The translations under genes were made by a program, and so were the position numbers. Below the pieces are notes generated by a model, which did not search any database, was not told where the DNA came from, and worked only from the letters and a program-made list of their open reading frames with translations. A stretch of 64,000 bases of DNA from positions 62,001 through 126,000 of the forward strand of contig JAFZQU010000010.1 of assembly GCA_017620255.1 (NCBI GenBank), given 5' to 3'. Below are positions 34,332 through 44,071 of the stretch, piece after piece. The stretch comes from Lachnospiraceae bacterium. Lineage in GTDB: Bacteria > Bacillota > Clostridia > Lachnospirales > Lachnospiraceae. The stretch's first letter is position 1; the number at the start of each line of letters is the position of its first letter.

Positions 34332-36371
34332 ATGAAGTTCGGAAAAGCGGACATAGGCGTTGCCCTGTATTTATTATCCGCATTTGTTTTTCTGATCATC
34401 CCGATCCCGTCGGGACTGTTGGATGTGCTGCTTGCCATCAACATGTCGATCGCATTTGCCGTCCTTTTCAACACGATGTTTTCCAAGGAAGTTCTGGATA
34501 TGTCTTTTTATCCGACGATCCTTCTGTTCACAACGATCTTCAGACTGTCCCTGAACGTATCCAGTACACGTCTGATCCTTGCGACAGGTTCGCCGGGAAA
34601 TGTTGTGGAAACCTTCGGTAATTTCGTTGGCGGCGGTGATCTGATCATCGGAACGATCATCTTCATTATCCTGATCCTGATCCAGTTCATGGTCATCAAC
34701 AAAGGTTCCGAAAGAGTAGCGGAAGTAACGGCCAGATTCACGCTGGACGCAATGCCCGGTAAACAGATGGCGATCGATGCCGACTTAAATACGGGTGCCA
34801 TAGATGACGAGGAAGCCAAGTTAAGACGTGACAAGATCCAGCAGGAAGCCAGCTTCTTCGGCTCCATGGATGGTGCCGTGAAATACGTAAAAGGAGATGC
34901 GACTGCCGGCCTGATCCTGACTGCGATCAATATCATCGGCGGTCTTGCCATGGGTATGCTCCGCAATGACATGGAGCTTTCCGAGGCGCTGAACAGATAC
35001 GTCATCCTGACCATCGGTGACGGCCTTGTCAGTCAGATCCCTTCGCTTCTGATCTCTCTTTCAACCGGTATTCTGGTCACGAAGGGATCCAAAGAAGCAG
35101 ACTTCGGTAATACACTCGTCAGCCAGCTGTTCGGTATTCCGAAAGTGCTTTACTTTGTGGGCGGGACAATCTGTTTCCTCGGTATCTTCACGCCGTTGAA
35201 CATTATCCTGTTCCTTGCACTCGGGCTTGTGTTCATCATTGTCGGACGCGTGATAGCCAATACCATCGAAGTGAGCCAGGTTGAAAGCGGTATCGATCAG
35301 GATGAAGTGTCGGCAGAGGAGATCCGGAAGCCGGAGAATGTCGTCTCGCTCTTGCAGGTTGACCCGATCGAACTGGAATTCGGATACGGGATCATCCCGC
35401 TGGCCGACGTGAACCAGGGCGGCGACCTGCTTGACCGTGTTGTAATGATCAGACGGCAGGTGGCACTGGAACTCGGTACGGTTGTGCCCATCATCCGTCT
35501 GCGTGATAATATCCAGCTGAACCCGAACCAGTATATCATCAAGATCAAGGGCGTACAGGTTTCTGAGGGCGAGATCCTGTTTGACCACTATATGGCCATG
35601 AATCCGGGCTTTGTGGAGGAAGAGATCCCCGGTATCGATACGTTCGAACCGTCCTTCCACCTGCCGGCCAAATGGATCACGGAATCACAGAGAGAACGTG
35701 CGGAATCCTGCGGTTATACCGTTGTGGACCCGCCTTCGATCATTGCTACGCACTTAACAGAAGTGATCCGGCAGTTTATCGCGGATCTGCTGTCCAGACA
35801 GGATGTCCAGAACCTGGTCAACAACCTGAAAGAGACCAATCCTTCGCTCGTGGACGAACTGATCCCGAAGATGCTCGGTATCGGCGAAGTGCAGAAAGTA
35901 TTACAGAATCTGCTGCGTGAGGGGATCTCCATCCGTGATCTGCTTACGATCTTTGAAACGCTGGCCGATTATGCAACGATGACAAGGGATACGGATCTTC
36001 TGACCGAATACGTGCGGCAGAGCTTAAAGAGAGCGATCTCTGCCAAGTATTTCCCGGCAAATGAACCGACGAGTGTTGTAACGCTGGATCCCAAGATCGA
36101 GCAGGAGATCATGAACAGTGTGAAGCAGACGGAGACGAATGCGTACCTGACGCTGGATCCCGAACGTACCAAAGCGATCATAAACGCAGTGGAAAACGAG
36201 ATCAGGAAGCTGGATAATCTCGGCAAGACCCCGATCATCATCACTTCGCCGATCGTACGTATGTATTTCAGAAAACTGACAGAGGATTATTTTAAAGATC
36301 TGATCGTTCTATCCTATAATGAGATTGACTCCAACGTAGAATTGCAGTCAGTCGGAATGGTGGCAGCCTAG
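34332..36371 (+). CDS. flhA: Flagellar export gate protein FlhA
   Basis: A 679-residue protein, normal FlhA length. About eight membrane segments occupy the first half, with the conserved FHIPEP-loop sequence KGSERVAEVTARFTLDAMPG and DAMPGKQMAIDADL. The cytoplasmic C-terminal domain (about 340-679) forms the export ring that binds chaperones; it includes PEPVVSLLQ-like and QNLLREGISIRDLLTIFE segments. AAAGGAGG lies upstream. Its stop overlaps the flhF GTG. Confidence 0.97.
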   Translation: MKFGKADIGVALYLLSAFVFLIIPIPSGLLDVLLAINMSIAFAVLFNTMFSKEVLDMSFYPTILLFTTIFRLSLNVSSTRLILATGSPGNVVETFGNFVGGGDLIIGTIIFIILILIQFMVINKGSERVAEVTARFTLDAMPGKQMAIDADLNTGAIDDEEAKLRRDKIQQEASFFGSMDGAVKYVKGDATAGLILTAINIIGGLAMGMLRNDMELSEALNRYVILTIGDGLVSQIPSLLISLSTGILVTKGSKEADFGNTLVSQLFGIPKVLYFVGGTICFLGIFTPLNIILFLALGLVFIIVGRVIANTIEVSQVESGIDQDEVSAEEIRKPENVVSLLQVDPIELEFGYGIIPLADVNQGGDLLDRVVMIRRQVALELGTVVPIIRLRDNIQLNPNQYIIKIKGVQVSEGEILFDHYMAMNPGFVEEEIPGIDTFEPSFHLPAKWITESQRERAESCGYTVVDPPSIIATHLTEVIRQFIADLLSRQDVQNLVNNLKETNPSLVDELIPKMLGIGEVQKVLQNLLREGISIRDLLTIFETLADYATMTRDTDLLTEYVRQSLKRAISAKYFPANEPTSVVTLDPKIEQEIMNSVKQTETNAYLTLDPERTKAIINAVENEIRKLDNLGKTPIIITSPIVRMYFRKLTEDYFKDLIVLSYNEIDSNVELQSVGMVAA

Positions 36372-37531
36372 TGATCATTAAGAAATTTCAGGGAAAAACA
36401 GAAGAAGAAGCAATTGCGCTGGCCAAAAAAGAACTGGGCGAAAATGTGACGATCCTTTCGACGAAAAACGTTAAACGGAAAGGAATACTTTCGTTTTTGC
36501 GCAAACCCATGGTGGAAGTGAACGCCGCGATGGAAGAGGAACAGGAGAGGCCTGCGCAGCGGACTGTCCTAAAACCCGTTACGCCTAAGATCCTTCCGGA
36601 CGAACCCGCAAAAGAGCAAAACGATAAAGTGATCGAGGAGAAGCTGGAAAGCCTGCATTCCCTGATCGAACAGCAGCTGTCGAAAGACACGGAAGATACA
36701 AAGCAGGATGCTGATTTTCAGGACGGTGACGATAACCATGTCGCTTTCATGAAACTGATCTATAATACACTGATCGATAATGAGGTGGATGAGAAATACG
36801 TGAATGAACTGCTGGATGAAGTGGAACGTGTGAAAACACAGAAGACTTCGATCGATGCGGTATTGTCCATCATCTATCAGAAGATGATCCTGATGTTCGG
36901 ACAGCCGGCAGATATCATGGCGCCGGACAGGGGCGTTAAAATGATCTATTTTGTCGGGCCGACAGGTGTCGGTAAAACGACAACGATCGCTAAGATCGCC
37001 TCCAGACTCAGTGTAAACGATAAGAAGAAAGTCGTTCTTCTGACAACGGACACTTACCGGATCGCAGCGGCAGAGCAGCTGCGTACCTATGCGAGCATCC
37101 TGGATACCCCGTTCCGCGTGATCTATACCTGCGAGGAAATGGTGGATGCCGTAAACGATTTTAAGGATGCCGATTATATCCTGGTGGACACCGCCGGTCA
37201 TTCGCACACCAATGAGATGCAGAAAAACAGCATGCTGCAGTTCATCAACTGCGTGGACGATGTGATCGATGACAAGGAAGTATTCCTGGTGGTATCCGCG
37301 ACAACGAAGTATCGCGATCTTTTGAGCATTGCCGATGCCTATGCCCAGTTTTCCGATTATAAACTGATCTTTACAAAACTGGATGAAACAACGACGCTCG
37401 GCAATCTGTTCAATCTGCGCCTACATACAGGTGCGGCTTTGTCCTATATCACCTGCGGTCAGAACGTGCCGGCCGATATCGAACCGTTCAGTCCGCAAAG
37501 TACCGTGAAACAGTTGTTGGGAGGCAGATAA
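36371..37531 (+). CDS. flhF: Flagellar biosynthesis GTPase FlhF
   Basis: A 386-residue SRP-type GTPase. The N-terminal B-domain includes KKFQGKTEEEAIALAKKELG, and the NG domain has G1 GPTGVGKTTTIAKIA (about 197-211), TTDTYRIAAAEQL (G2/G3 side), VDTAG and FTKLDET (G4). FlhF with FlhG sets flagellar number and position. The start is GTG at 36371, overlapping the flhA stop by one base. flhG follows after 1 base. Confidence 0.96.
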   Translation: MIIKKFQGKTEEEAIALAKKELGENVTILSTKNVKRKGILSFLRKPMVEVNAAMEEEQERPAQRTVLKPVTPKILPDEPAKEQNDKVIEEKLESLHSLIEQQLSKDTEDTKQDADFQDGDDNHVAFMKLIYNTLIDNEVDEKYVNELLDEVERVKTQKTSIDAVLSIIYQKMILMFGQPADIMAPDRGVKMIYFVGPTGVGKTTTIAKIASRLSVNDKKKVVLLTTDTYRIAAAEQLRTYASILDTPFRVIYTCEEMVDAVNDFKDADYILVDTAGHSHTNEMQKNSMLQFINCVDDVIDDKEVFLVVSATTKYRDLLSIADAYAQFSDYKLIFTKLDETTTLGNLFNLRLHTGAALSYITCGQNVPADIEPFSPQSTVKQLLGGR

Positions 37532-37532
37532 T

Positions 37533-38423
37533 ATGGATCAGGCTGAACAATTGAGAAATATTATCAAAAATAACCGCGCTCCCAAACAGCGTCCCGCTGC
37601 GCGCGTGATCACGGTCACGAGCGGAAAGGGAGGGGTCGGAAAGTCGAATGTTTCGATCAATCTGGCCGTCCAGCTAAGGAAAATGGGACAAAGAGTTCTG
37701 ATCTTTGATGCCGATTTCGGGCTCGCGAATATCGAGGTCATGTTTGGCGCCGTGCCAAAGCATAACTTAAGCGATCTGATCTATCAGGGAAAAAACATCC
37801 GTGAGATCATCACGATGGGACCGATGGATATCGGCTTTATCTCAGGCGGTTCCGGGATCGCAGGCCTGTCCAATCTCGGCAGGGATTATATCAATTATCT
37901 GATCCAGAACCTTGCAGAACTGGATATGCTCGCAGACGTGATCATCATTGATACCGGCGCAGGCATCTCGGATGCTGTCATTGAGTTCCTTGTTGCAAGC
38001 GGCGAAGTTCTGCTTGTCACTACGCCCGAACCGACAAGCATCACGGATTCCTATTCGCTCTTAAAGGCCCTGAACAGGCATCCGCGCTTTAACCGTGAAA
38101 TGACCAAGATCAAAGTGGTCACCAACAAGGTTGCCAATTTTGACGAAGGTAAGCAGCTGTTTTCCAAGTTGAATGCAGTCGTCAGCCGGTATTTAAAGAT
38201 CCCGATCACCTTTGTCGGCGTGATCCCCGAGGATCCGCAGTTATTAAAGGCGATCATGCAACAGACACCGATCTCCATTGAGAATCCGAACGCCAAATCC
38301 AGCATTGCGTTCCGTGACCTGGCCATTACGCTCATGAACGGAAGCAATGACCCCGTATTCAGAAAATACGGAATGGCGGGATTCTTTGCAAATATAGTGA
38401 GAGGCAATACAAACAAGGGGTGA
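37533..38423 (+). CDS. flhG: MinD-like ATPase FlhG (YlxH)
   Basis: A 296-residue ParA/MinD family ATPase. The deviant Walker A is GKGGVGKSNVSINLA (about 30-44), followed by FDADFGLANIEVMFG and IDTGAG. The N-terminal NNRAPKQRPAARV fits the FlhF-activating peptide region of FlhG. It counts flagella by regulating FlhF. It lies 1 base after flhF. Confidence 0.95.
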   Translation: MDQAEQLRNIIKNNRAPKQRPAARVITVTSGKGGVGKSNVSINLAVQLRKMGQRVLIFDADFGLANIEVMFGAVPKHNLSDLIYQGKNIREIITMGPMDIGFISGGSGIAGLSNLGRDYINYLIQNLAELDMLADVIIIDTGAGISDAVIEFLVASGEVLLVTTPEPTSITDSYSLLKALNRHPRFNREMTKIKVVTNKVANFDEGKQLFSKLNAVVSRYLKIPITFVGVIPEDPQLLKAIMQQTPISIENPNAKSSIAFRDLAITLMNGSNDPVFRKYGMAGFFANIVRGNTNKG

Positions 38424-38429
38424 TGTTTT

Positions 38430-39167
38430 ATGTTATCAAAGTATGTAAGCATCGGAGACAAACTCGATCTGGAAACGATCGAAGGCATGGAAGAACTGCA
38501 GCCGAATGCACAGGAAGGCAGGAAGAATTACCGCAGCCAGGTGTATGATATCGTTTCCGAAGACCAGATCAAGATCGCCATGCCGATGGAGCAGGGCAAG
38601 ATCATTCTACTGCCGGTAGACGGTGAGTACAATGTATGCTTTTATACGCAGACAGGTCTGTATCAGTGTCTGGGGCGCATCATTGACCGCTATAAGAGCG
38701 ACAATGTCTTTGTGCTGGTCATGGAACTGACGACCGATCTGCGCAAATATCAGCGTAGGGAATATTACCGGCTGAACTGTGTCCTTGAGATGAAGTCAAG
38801 GGAAGTCACACAGGATGATGTGAGCATCTTCAACGAACGTGTACGTTTTGTGGATACGGATATCACGTTTAATAACGGTGTGATGGTGGATATATCCGGC
38901 GGCGGTGCAAGATTCATCTCCCGTGTCCGTTATCCGAAAGGAACCAATATCCAGTTTGTCTTTTCGCTGTACGTCAGCGGTTCGCTGAATGAATATAAAC
39001 TGATCGGAAAAGTCCTTCTGTCCGAAAAGATCGAAAACCGTGATGATGAATACGAGCACAGGATCCAGTTCGTCAATATTCAGAATGACGACAGGGAGAG
39101 CATTATCCGTTATATCTTTGAGGAAGAACGCAAAAACAGACACAGACAAAGGACAAACTATCTATGA
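38430..39167 (+). CDS. YcgR/PilZ-type cyclic-di-GMP receptor
   Basis: A 245-residue protein with an N-terminal YcgR-like domain (about 1-95) and a C-terminal PilZ domain. The c-di-GMP ligands are conserved: R110-x3-R114 (RREYYR) and D154-x-S156-x2-G159 (DISGGG). Such proteins brake the flagellar motor when c-di-GMP rises (YcgR in E. coli, DgrA/MotI in B. subtilis). It lies between flhG and cheB, overlapping cheB by 4 bases. Its presence in the motility operon links the upstream EAL protein to motor control; that connection is inferred. Confidence 0.92.
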   Translation: MLSKYVSIGDKLDLETIEGMEELQPNAQEGRKNYRSQVYDIVSEDQIKIAMPMEQGKIILLPVDGEYNVCFYTQTGLYQCLGRIIDRYKSDNVFVLVMELTTDLRKYQRREYYRLNCVLEMKSREVTQDDVSIFNERVRFVDTDITFNNGVMVDISGGGARFISRVRYPKGTNIQFVFSLYVSGSLNEYKLIGKVLLSEKIENRDDEYEHRIQFVNIQNDDRESIIRYIFEEERKNRHRQRTNYL

Positions 39168-40297
39168 AGAAAAAAATCCTGCTAGTTGATGACTCTGCAC
39201 TCATGAGAAGGATGTGGCGTGATATAATAGACATGGACGACAGATTCGAAGTCGGCGATGTCGCAGTTAACGGTGCGGAAGGATTCAAAAAGATCGTAGC
39301 CGGAAAATATGACGCCGTTGTTCTGGATGTGTACATGCCGCAGATGACGGGCCTGCAAATGCTCGAGGAAATGCAGAAGAGCAATGTGCGCGCCAACGTG
39401 CTGATGGCTTCCACCACTACCAGAGAGGGAGCAAGAGAAACCTTAACGGCGCTTGAACTTGGAGCGATCGATTTTATCACCAAACCGGAAAACGTTGCAG
39501 ATACCAGAAATGATGCATTTCGGAACCGTTTCCTGGAACTGCTGTGGGTCGTATCCAATGCCAATCCGGCGGCGGCAAGACGGACGGTGAGCCAGCCCGG
39601 CACACAGAAGAGGACGTTTGAAGCCAGATACGATGTAAATATCCACACTGCAAAACCGGTAAGCGAACCGGCTGTACCGAAGCCACCTGTACGGACCGTC
39701 ACCTATGCAAAAGGCAAAGGACGCAAGATCGTTGCGATCGCAAGTTCGACAGGCGGGCCCAAAGCACTTCAGCAGGTCATTCCGAAACTGCCGAAGAATC
39801 TTTGTGCTCCGGTACTTCTGGTACAGCATATGCCGAAGGGATTCACGCTTTCCCTGGCAGAGCATCTGAATGAACAGAGTGAGATCGCCGTCGAAGAAGT
39901 CAAAGAGAACATGCGGCTTGAAAACGGACATGTCTATGTTGCACAGGGCGGCAAGCATATGAAAGCTGTATTTAAAAACAGCCCCGGGTCCCTGCAATGT
40001 ACGGACGAACCGACCAGAGAAGGTGTCAAACCGTGTGCAAATTACATGTTTGAGTCTCTGATCGATTCTGCTTACGATGAAGTTGTCTGTGTAGTCATGA
40101 CCGGTATGGGAGCCGATGGCACCGAAGGGATCGTAAACCTGTCCAAATCCAAAAAGATCCATGTGATCGCACAAAACGAGGAAACCTGTACAGTTTACGG
40201 CATGCCGCGGTCTATCGTGCAAACAGGACTGGTAAACAGTATCGTACCGCTTGAGGAACTCGCGGAACAAATAATCAAAGAAGTGGGGGTACAGTGA
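39164..40297 (+). CDS. cheB: Chemotaxis methylesterase/glutamine deamidase CheB
   Basis: A 377-residue protein: receiver domain (about 1-120, phospho-acceptor D55 in VLDVYMPQMTG), a linker (about 130-185), and the CheB catalytic domain with the Ser in SSTGGPKAL, the His in QHMPKGFT and the Asp in MTGMGADG. It removes methyl groups from receptors. It starts inside the pilZ stop and overlaps cheA's upstream GTG. CheR is not in the window. Confidence 0.96.
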   Translation: MKKKILLVDDSALMRRMWRDIIDMDDRFEVGDVAVNGAEGFKKIVAGKYDAVVLDVYMPQMTGLQMLEEMQKSNVRANVLMASTTTREGARETLTALELGAIDFITKPENVADTRNDAFRNRFLELLWVVSNANPAAARRTVSQPGTQKRTFEARYDVNIHTAKPVSEPAVPKPPVRTVTYAKGKGRKIVAIASSTGGPKALQQVIPKLPKNLCAPVLLVQHMPKGFTLSLAEHLNEQSEIAVEEVKENMRLENGHVYVAQGGKHMKAVFKNSPGSLQCTDEPTREGVKPCANYMFESLIDSAYDEVVCVVMTGMGADGTEGIVNLSKSKKIHVIAQNEETCTVYGMPRSIVQTGLVNSIVPLEELAEQIIKEVGVQ

Positions 40298-40299
40298 TT

Positions 40300-42453
40300 A
40301 TGGATGTAAGCCAATATTTAGAGATCTTTCTTGACGAGACAAGTGAGCATTTGCAGTCATTGAGCGATCAGCTGATGATTCTCGAGAACGAACCCGAGAA
40401 CGAAGATACGATCAATGAGATCTTCCGTGCGGCACATTCCTTAAAAGGTATGGCCGGAACCATGGGATATAAGCGGATGCAGAATCTGACACATGATATG
40501 GAGAATGTTTTCTCCGAGGTCAGAAACGGAAAGATGAAAGTCAGCTCTCATCTGATCGATGTACTGTTCCAGGCACTGGATGCGCTGGAAGAGTATAAGA
40601 ATACCATTCAGGAGACGCAGGACGAGGGCACGAACGATAATGAGGCGATCATCAAGGAACTGCAGAAGATCCTGGATGAAGGCACAGGTGCCGCACCCGC
40701 AGAGGCTGAGACGAAAGAAAGCGAAGAACCCAAGGAAGCCGAAAAAGAGCCGGAAGCAGCCGAAGAAGATAATGCGGATATGAAGTGGAGAACCGTCAAA
40801 CTTCAGGAGCATGAGATCTCGGCTATCAAGGATGCGCATACAAAAGGCCTGCATGTATACGGCTGTACCGTATTTGTTCAGGAAACCTGTATCCTGAAAG
40901 CTGCCCGTGCATTTCTGGTATTCAAAGCACTCGAAGAACTCGGTGAGATCATCATGTCTTCTCCGTCTGCGCAGGATATCGAAGATGAACGGTTTGATTT
41001 TGACTTCAGTATCTTTGTGATCACGGAATCCACGTTCGATCAGGTGAAAACAGCGATCATGAGCGTTTCCGAGATCGATCACGCAAACGGTGAAGAGATC
41101 CTGGCCGATTCCGTTATGCTTACAGGCGGCGGAGACGAGGAAGAAGGCGCTGCGGATGGCGCAGCAAAGGCAGCCAAAGACGAAAAGGAAACAAAAGAGG
41201 CTGCTGATACAGCACCCGTTCCGGTACAGCAGACAGCTGCAGCTCCTGCTACGCAACAGGGCGGCGCGAAGAAGAGCGGCTCATCCGGCAAGCCTGTTGT
41301 GAACAGGACTGTCCGTGTAGATATTGAAAAACTGGATGTACTGATGAATCTGGTCAGCGAGCTGATTATTGCAAAGAACTCGATCGTATCGTTCTCCAAT
41401 GCAGTGAATGACGGCGCAGCCGGATTTAATGAGCAGATCGAATATCTTGAGAGCGTAACCACGAACCTGCACGAGTCCGTTATGAAGGTTCGAATGGTTC
41501 CCATTGAGAGTGTTGTGAACAAATTTCCGCGTATGATCCGCGATCTGTCCAAGAAGCTGGATAAGAAGATGGAACTGTTCATGACCGGTGAAGAAACAGA
41601 ACTGGACCGTACCGTTGTGGATGAGATCGGTGATCCGCTGATGCATCTGCTCCGTAACTCCGCAGACCACGGTCTCGAAGCGAACGATGTCAGAGTACAG
41701 CGTGGCAAGCCGGAAGTCGGCTCGATCTTCCTGGATGCATATCAGGATGGTAACAACGTTGTGATCGAGGTCAGAGATGACGGTAACGGTATCGACGTAG
41801 AAAAAGTCAAAGCCAAAGCGATCGAGCGCGGCACGATCACACCCGAACAGGGCGAGAACATGTCGGATAAGGAGATCATCGATCTTCTGTTCCTGCCCAG
41901 TTTCTCAACGGCAAAGGTTGTTTCGGATGTCAGCGGACGTGGAGTTGGTCTGGACGTTGTTAAATCCAAGATCGAAGCACTTGGCGGTGATGTATCCGTT
42001 AAGACGAAGCTTGGCGAGGGATCCACATTCTCGATCCGTCTGCCGCTTACCCTGGCGATCATTCAGGCCCTGATGGTTTGTGTCGGCGGAGAAAAATACG
42101 CGATCTCGCTCGGATCCATCCAGACGATCGAAAATATCACCAGTGATGATATCAAACTGGTGGAAGCAAAAGAGGTCATTCATTTAAGAGGCAGCGTGAT
42201 CCCGCTTGTACGCCTGGATCAGATCTTAGACGTGGAATCCACGAAAGATCCGGACGGCGATCTGATCGTTGCGATCGTCAAGAAAGGCGATGCACTGGCA
42301 GGTCTCGTTGTGGACGAACTGCTTGGCCAGCAGGAGATCGTTATCAAGTCTCTCGGTAAATATATCAATTGTTCCAGCCGCCTGATCAGTGGTGCGACCA
42401 TTCTCGGCGACGGTGAAGTAGCATTGATCATTGACGCAAACGTTTTGATCTAA
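40300..42453 (+). CDS. cheA: Chemotaxis histidine kinase CheA
   Basis: A 717-residue kinase. P1 carries the phospho-accepting H46 (AAHSLKGMAGTMGY). A Glu-rich linker (about 130-160) precedes the CheY-binding P2 (about 165-270), then another low-complexity linker, P3 dimerisation (about 345-400), the HATPase P4 (DGNGID, GRGVGLDVV) and the CheW-like P5 (about 580-717). ATG 40300 (MDVSQYLEIFLDE) is chosen with GGGGGT 9 bases upstream; GTG 40294 is too close to that site. Confidence 0.96.
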   Translation: MDVSQYLEIFLDETSEHLQSLSDQLMILENEPENEDTINEIFRAAHSLKGMAGTMGYKRMQNLTHDMENVFSEVRNGKMKVSSHLIDVLFQALDALEEYKNTIQETQDEGTNDNEAIIKELQKILDEGTGAAPAEAETKESEEPKEAEKEPEAAEEDNADMKWRTVKLQEHEISAIKDAHTKGLHVYGCTVFVQETCILKAARAFLVFKALEELGEIIMSSPSAQDIEDERFDFDFSIFVITESTFDQVKTAIMSVSEIDHANGEEILADSVMLTGGGDEEEGAADGAAKAAKDEKETKEAADTAPVPVQQTAAAPATQQGGAKKSGSSGKPVVNRTVRVDIEKLDVLMNLVSELIIAKNSIVSFSNAVNDGAAGFNEQIEYLESVTTNLHESVMKVRMVPIESVVNKFPRMIRDLSKKLDKKMELFMTGEETELDRTVVDEIGDPLMHLLRNSADHGLEANDVRVQRGKPEVGSIFLDAYQDGNNVVIEVRDDGNGIDVEKVKAKAIERGTITPEQGENMSDKEIIDLLFLPSFSTAKVVSDVSGRGVGLDVVKSKIEALGGDVSVKTKLGEGSTFSIRLPLTLAIIQALMVCVGGEKYAISLGSIQTIENITSDDIKLVEAKEVIHLRGSVIPLVRLDQILDVESTKDPDGDLIVAIVKKGDALAGLVVDELLGQQEIVIKSLGKYINCSSRLISGATILGDGEVALIIDANVLI

Positions 42454-42472
42454 CTCAAGGGGAGGAATGGAC

Positions 42473-42925
42473 ATGGATGAATTAAAAGCAATCGGCGAAT
42501 ATGATACCACTCAATACATAGTGATCAATATAGGAGACGAGCAGTACGGGATCGACATTAAGTTTGTTGAGAACATCGTTCGTATGCAGAGCATTACAAG
42601 AGTCCCCAGTGTGCAGGAATATTTCAGGGGCGTGATCAACCTGCGCGGCGAGGTCGTTCCGGTCATGAGTCTCAGACGTAAACTGGGTCTCGAGGATGAT
42701 GAGATCACAAACAATACAAGGATCATCATCATCAAGCTGGAAGCAAATGCACCGATCGGTGTGATCGTTGACGAGGTAAAGGAAGTCGTAACACTTGAGA
42801 ACAGCAGTGTTGATTCTGTTGCGAGCAGCTCCAAGAAAGAGGAGAATTCCTATATCAACGGCATCGGCAAGACCGGCGGCACACTGATCTCATTACTGGA
42901 TCTGAATATGGTGATCTCTGAATAG
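42473..42925 (+). CDS. cheW: Chemotaxis coupling protein CheW
   Basis: A 150-residue CheW domain protein: TQYIVINIGDEQYGIDI, RVPSVQEYFRGVINLRG and DEVKEVVTLENSSVDS are all family segments. It links receptors and CheA. ATG 42473 is chosen because GGAGG (42461-42465) is 7 bases upstream; the ATG at 42467 is only 1 base from it. Confidence 0.96.
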   Translation: MDELKAIGEYDTTQYIVINIGDEQYGIDIKFVENIVRMQSITRVPSVQEYFRGVINLRGEVVPVMSLRRKLGLEDDEITNNTRIIIIKLEANAPIGVIVDEVKEVVTLENSSVDSVASSSKKEENSYINGIGKTGGTLISLLDLNMVISE

Positions 42926-42953
42926 TTTAATACAGTGGGGGTGAGTTGCAGGT

Positions 42954-43565
42954 ATGTCAAAAGTTGATCTGAATAATATGGAAGGTGTATATTTCGATGT
43001 CCTGAAGGAGATCGGAAACATCGGGGCCGGAAATGCAACGACGGCGCTTGCGCAGCTGCTGAACCAGAAGGTGGACATGAAGGTGCCGAAAGTTGCGCTG
43101 CTTGAGTTTTCCGAGGTCGGCGAAGCCATGGGCGGCGAAGAGCAGCTGATGGCGGGCATCTATCAGCTTGTGGAAGGTGATATCACCGGAAGCATCATGT
43201 TCCTTCTGGAAGAAAAATCAGCCAGAACGCTGGTATCATCCCTGATGGGCACACCTCCTTCAGAAGGACCTTTTACGGAAATGGAATTGTCGGCTCTGCA
43301 GGAGATCGGCAATATCATAACCGGATCATACCTGTCTTCTCTGTCCATGCTGACGAATTTGAAGATCATATCCTCCGTTCCTGCCATCAGTATCGATATG
43401 GCGGGTGCGATCATGAGTGTCCCGGCGATCGAATTCGGTGAACTGGGAGACAAACTGCTGCTGATACAGACAGCCTTTTCAGACGACGTACAGTTGGATG
43501 GATATTTTATCCTTGTACCCGATCTGGAGTCCTACGATAAAATCTTAACATCTATTGGAATGTGA
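42954..43565 (+). CDS. cheC: CheY-P phosphatase CheC
   Basis: A 203-residue two-active-site CheC. Both D/S-x3-E-x2-N motifs are present: DVLKEIGNIGAGNATTAL near the N-terminus and SALQEIGNIITGSYLSSL in the second half. CheC removes phosphate from CheY-P and binds CheD. A good RBS (GGGGTGAG) precedes it. With FliY this gives two CheC-family phosphatases in one operon, as in B. subtilis. Confidence 0.95.
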   Translation: MSKVDLNNMEGVYFDVLKEIGNIGAGNATTALAQLLNQKVDMKVPKVALLEFSEVGEAMGGEEQLMAGIYQLVEGDITGSIMFLLEEKSARTLVSSLMGTPPSEGPFTEMELSALQEIGNIITGSYLSSLSMLTNLKIISSVPAISIDMAGAIMSVPAIEFGELGDKLLLIQTAFSDDVQLDGYFILVPDLESYDKILTSIGM

Positions 43566-43578
43566 GGCTGATTTTTGT

Positions 43579-44064
43579 ATGAGTACCATGATCAAAGTTG
43601 GAATGGCAGATTTAAAAACATGCAAAGCTCCGGATGCGATCACGACCCTGGGACTCGGTTCCTGTGTCGGGATCGCGATCCGTGATCCGGTCACGAAAGT
43701 GGGCGGACTGGCGCATATCATGCTTCCGGACAGTACGGCGATCCAGGGTGCTTCACATGTGCCGAAATTTGCGGACACGGGTATTGCGGAACTGGTGAAA
43801 GTCGTTGTGGCTGCGGGTGCGAACAGATCCAGGCTGGTTGCCAAGATCGCCGGCGGTGCGCAGATGTTCTCGTTTCAGAATAAAAGTGAACTGATGACAG
43901 TCGGACAGCGCAATGTGGAAGCCGTTACCAGGATCCTGAAGGAAATGAAGATCCAGATCCTGGCGCAGGATACGGGAGCCAATTACGGACGTACCGTGGA
44001 GTTCTTCCCGGAGACCGGAGATTTTGTGATCAAAGCGGTTGGAAAACCGGTTAAGACAATATAG
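43579..44064 (+). CDS. cheD: Chemoreceptor glutamine deamidase CheD
   Basis: A 161-residue protein with the catalytic Cys in LGLGSCVGIAI and His in GGLAHIMLPDS, plus the family core ANRSRLVAKIAGGAQMF. CheD deamidates receptors and is regulated by CheC. ATG 43579 is preferred (GTGAGG about 10 bases upstream); the in-frame ATG at 43555 would overlap cheC. Confidence 0.95.
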   Translation: MSTMIKVGMADLKTCKAPDAITTLGLGSCVGIAIRDPVTKVGGLAHIMLPDSTAIQGASHVPKFADTGIAELVKVVVAAGANRSRLVAKIAGGAQMFSFQNKSELMTVGQRNVEAVTRILKEMKIQILAQDTGANYGRTVEFFPETGDFVIKAVGKPVKTI

Positions 44065-44071
44065 GATCCTT

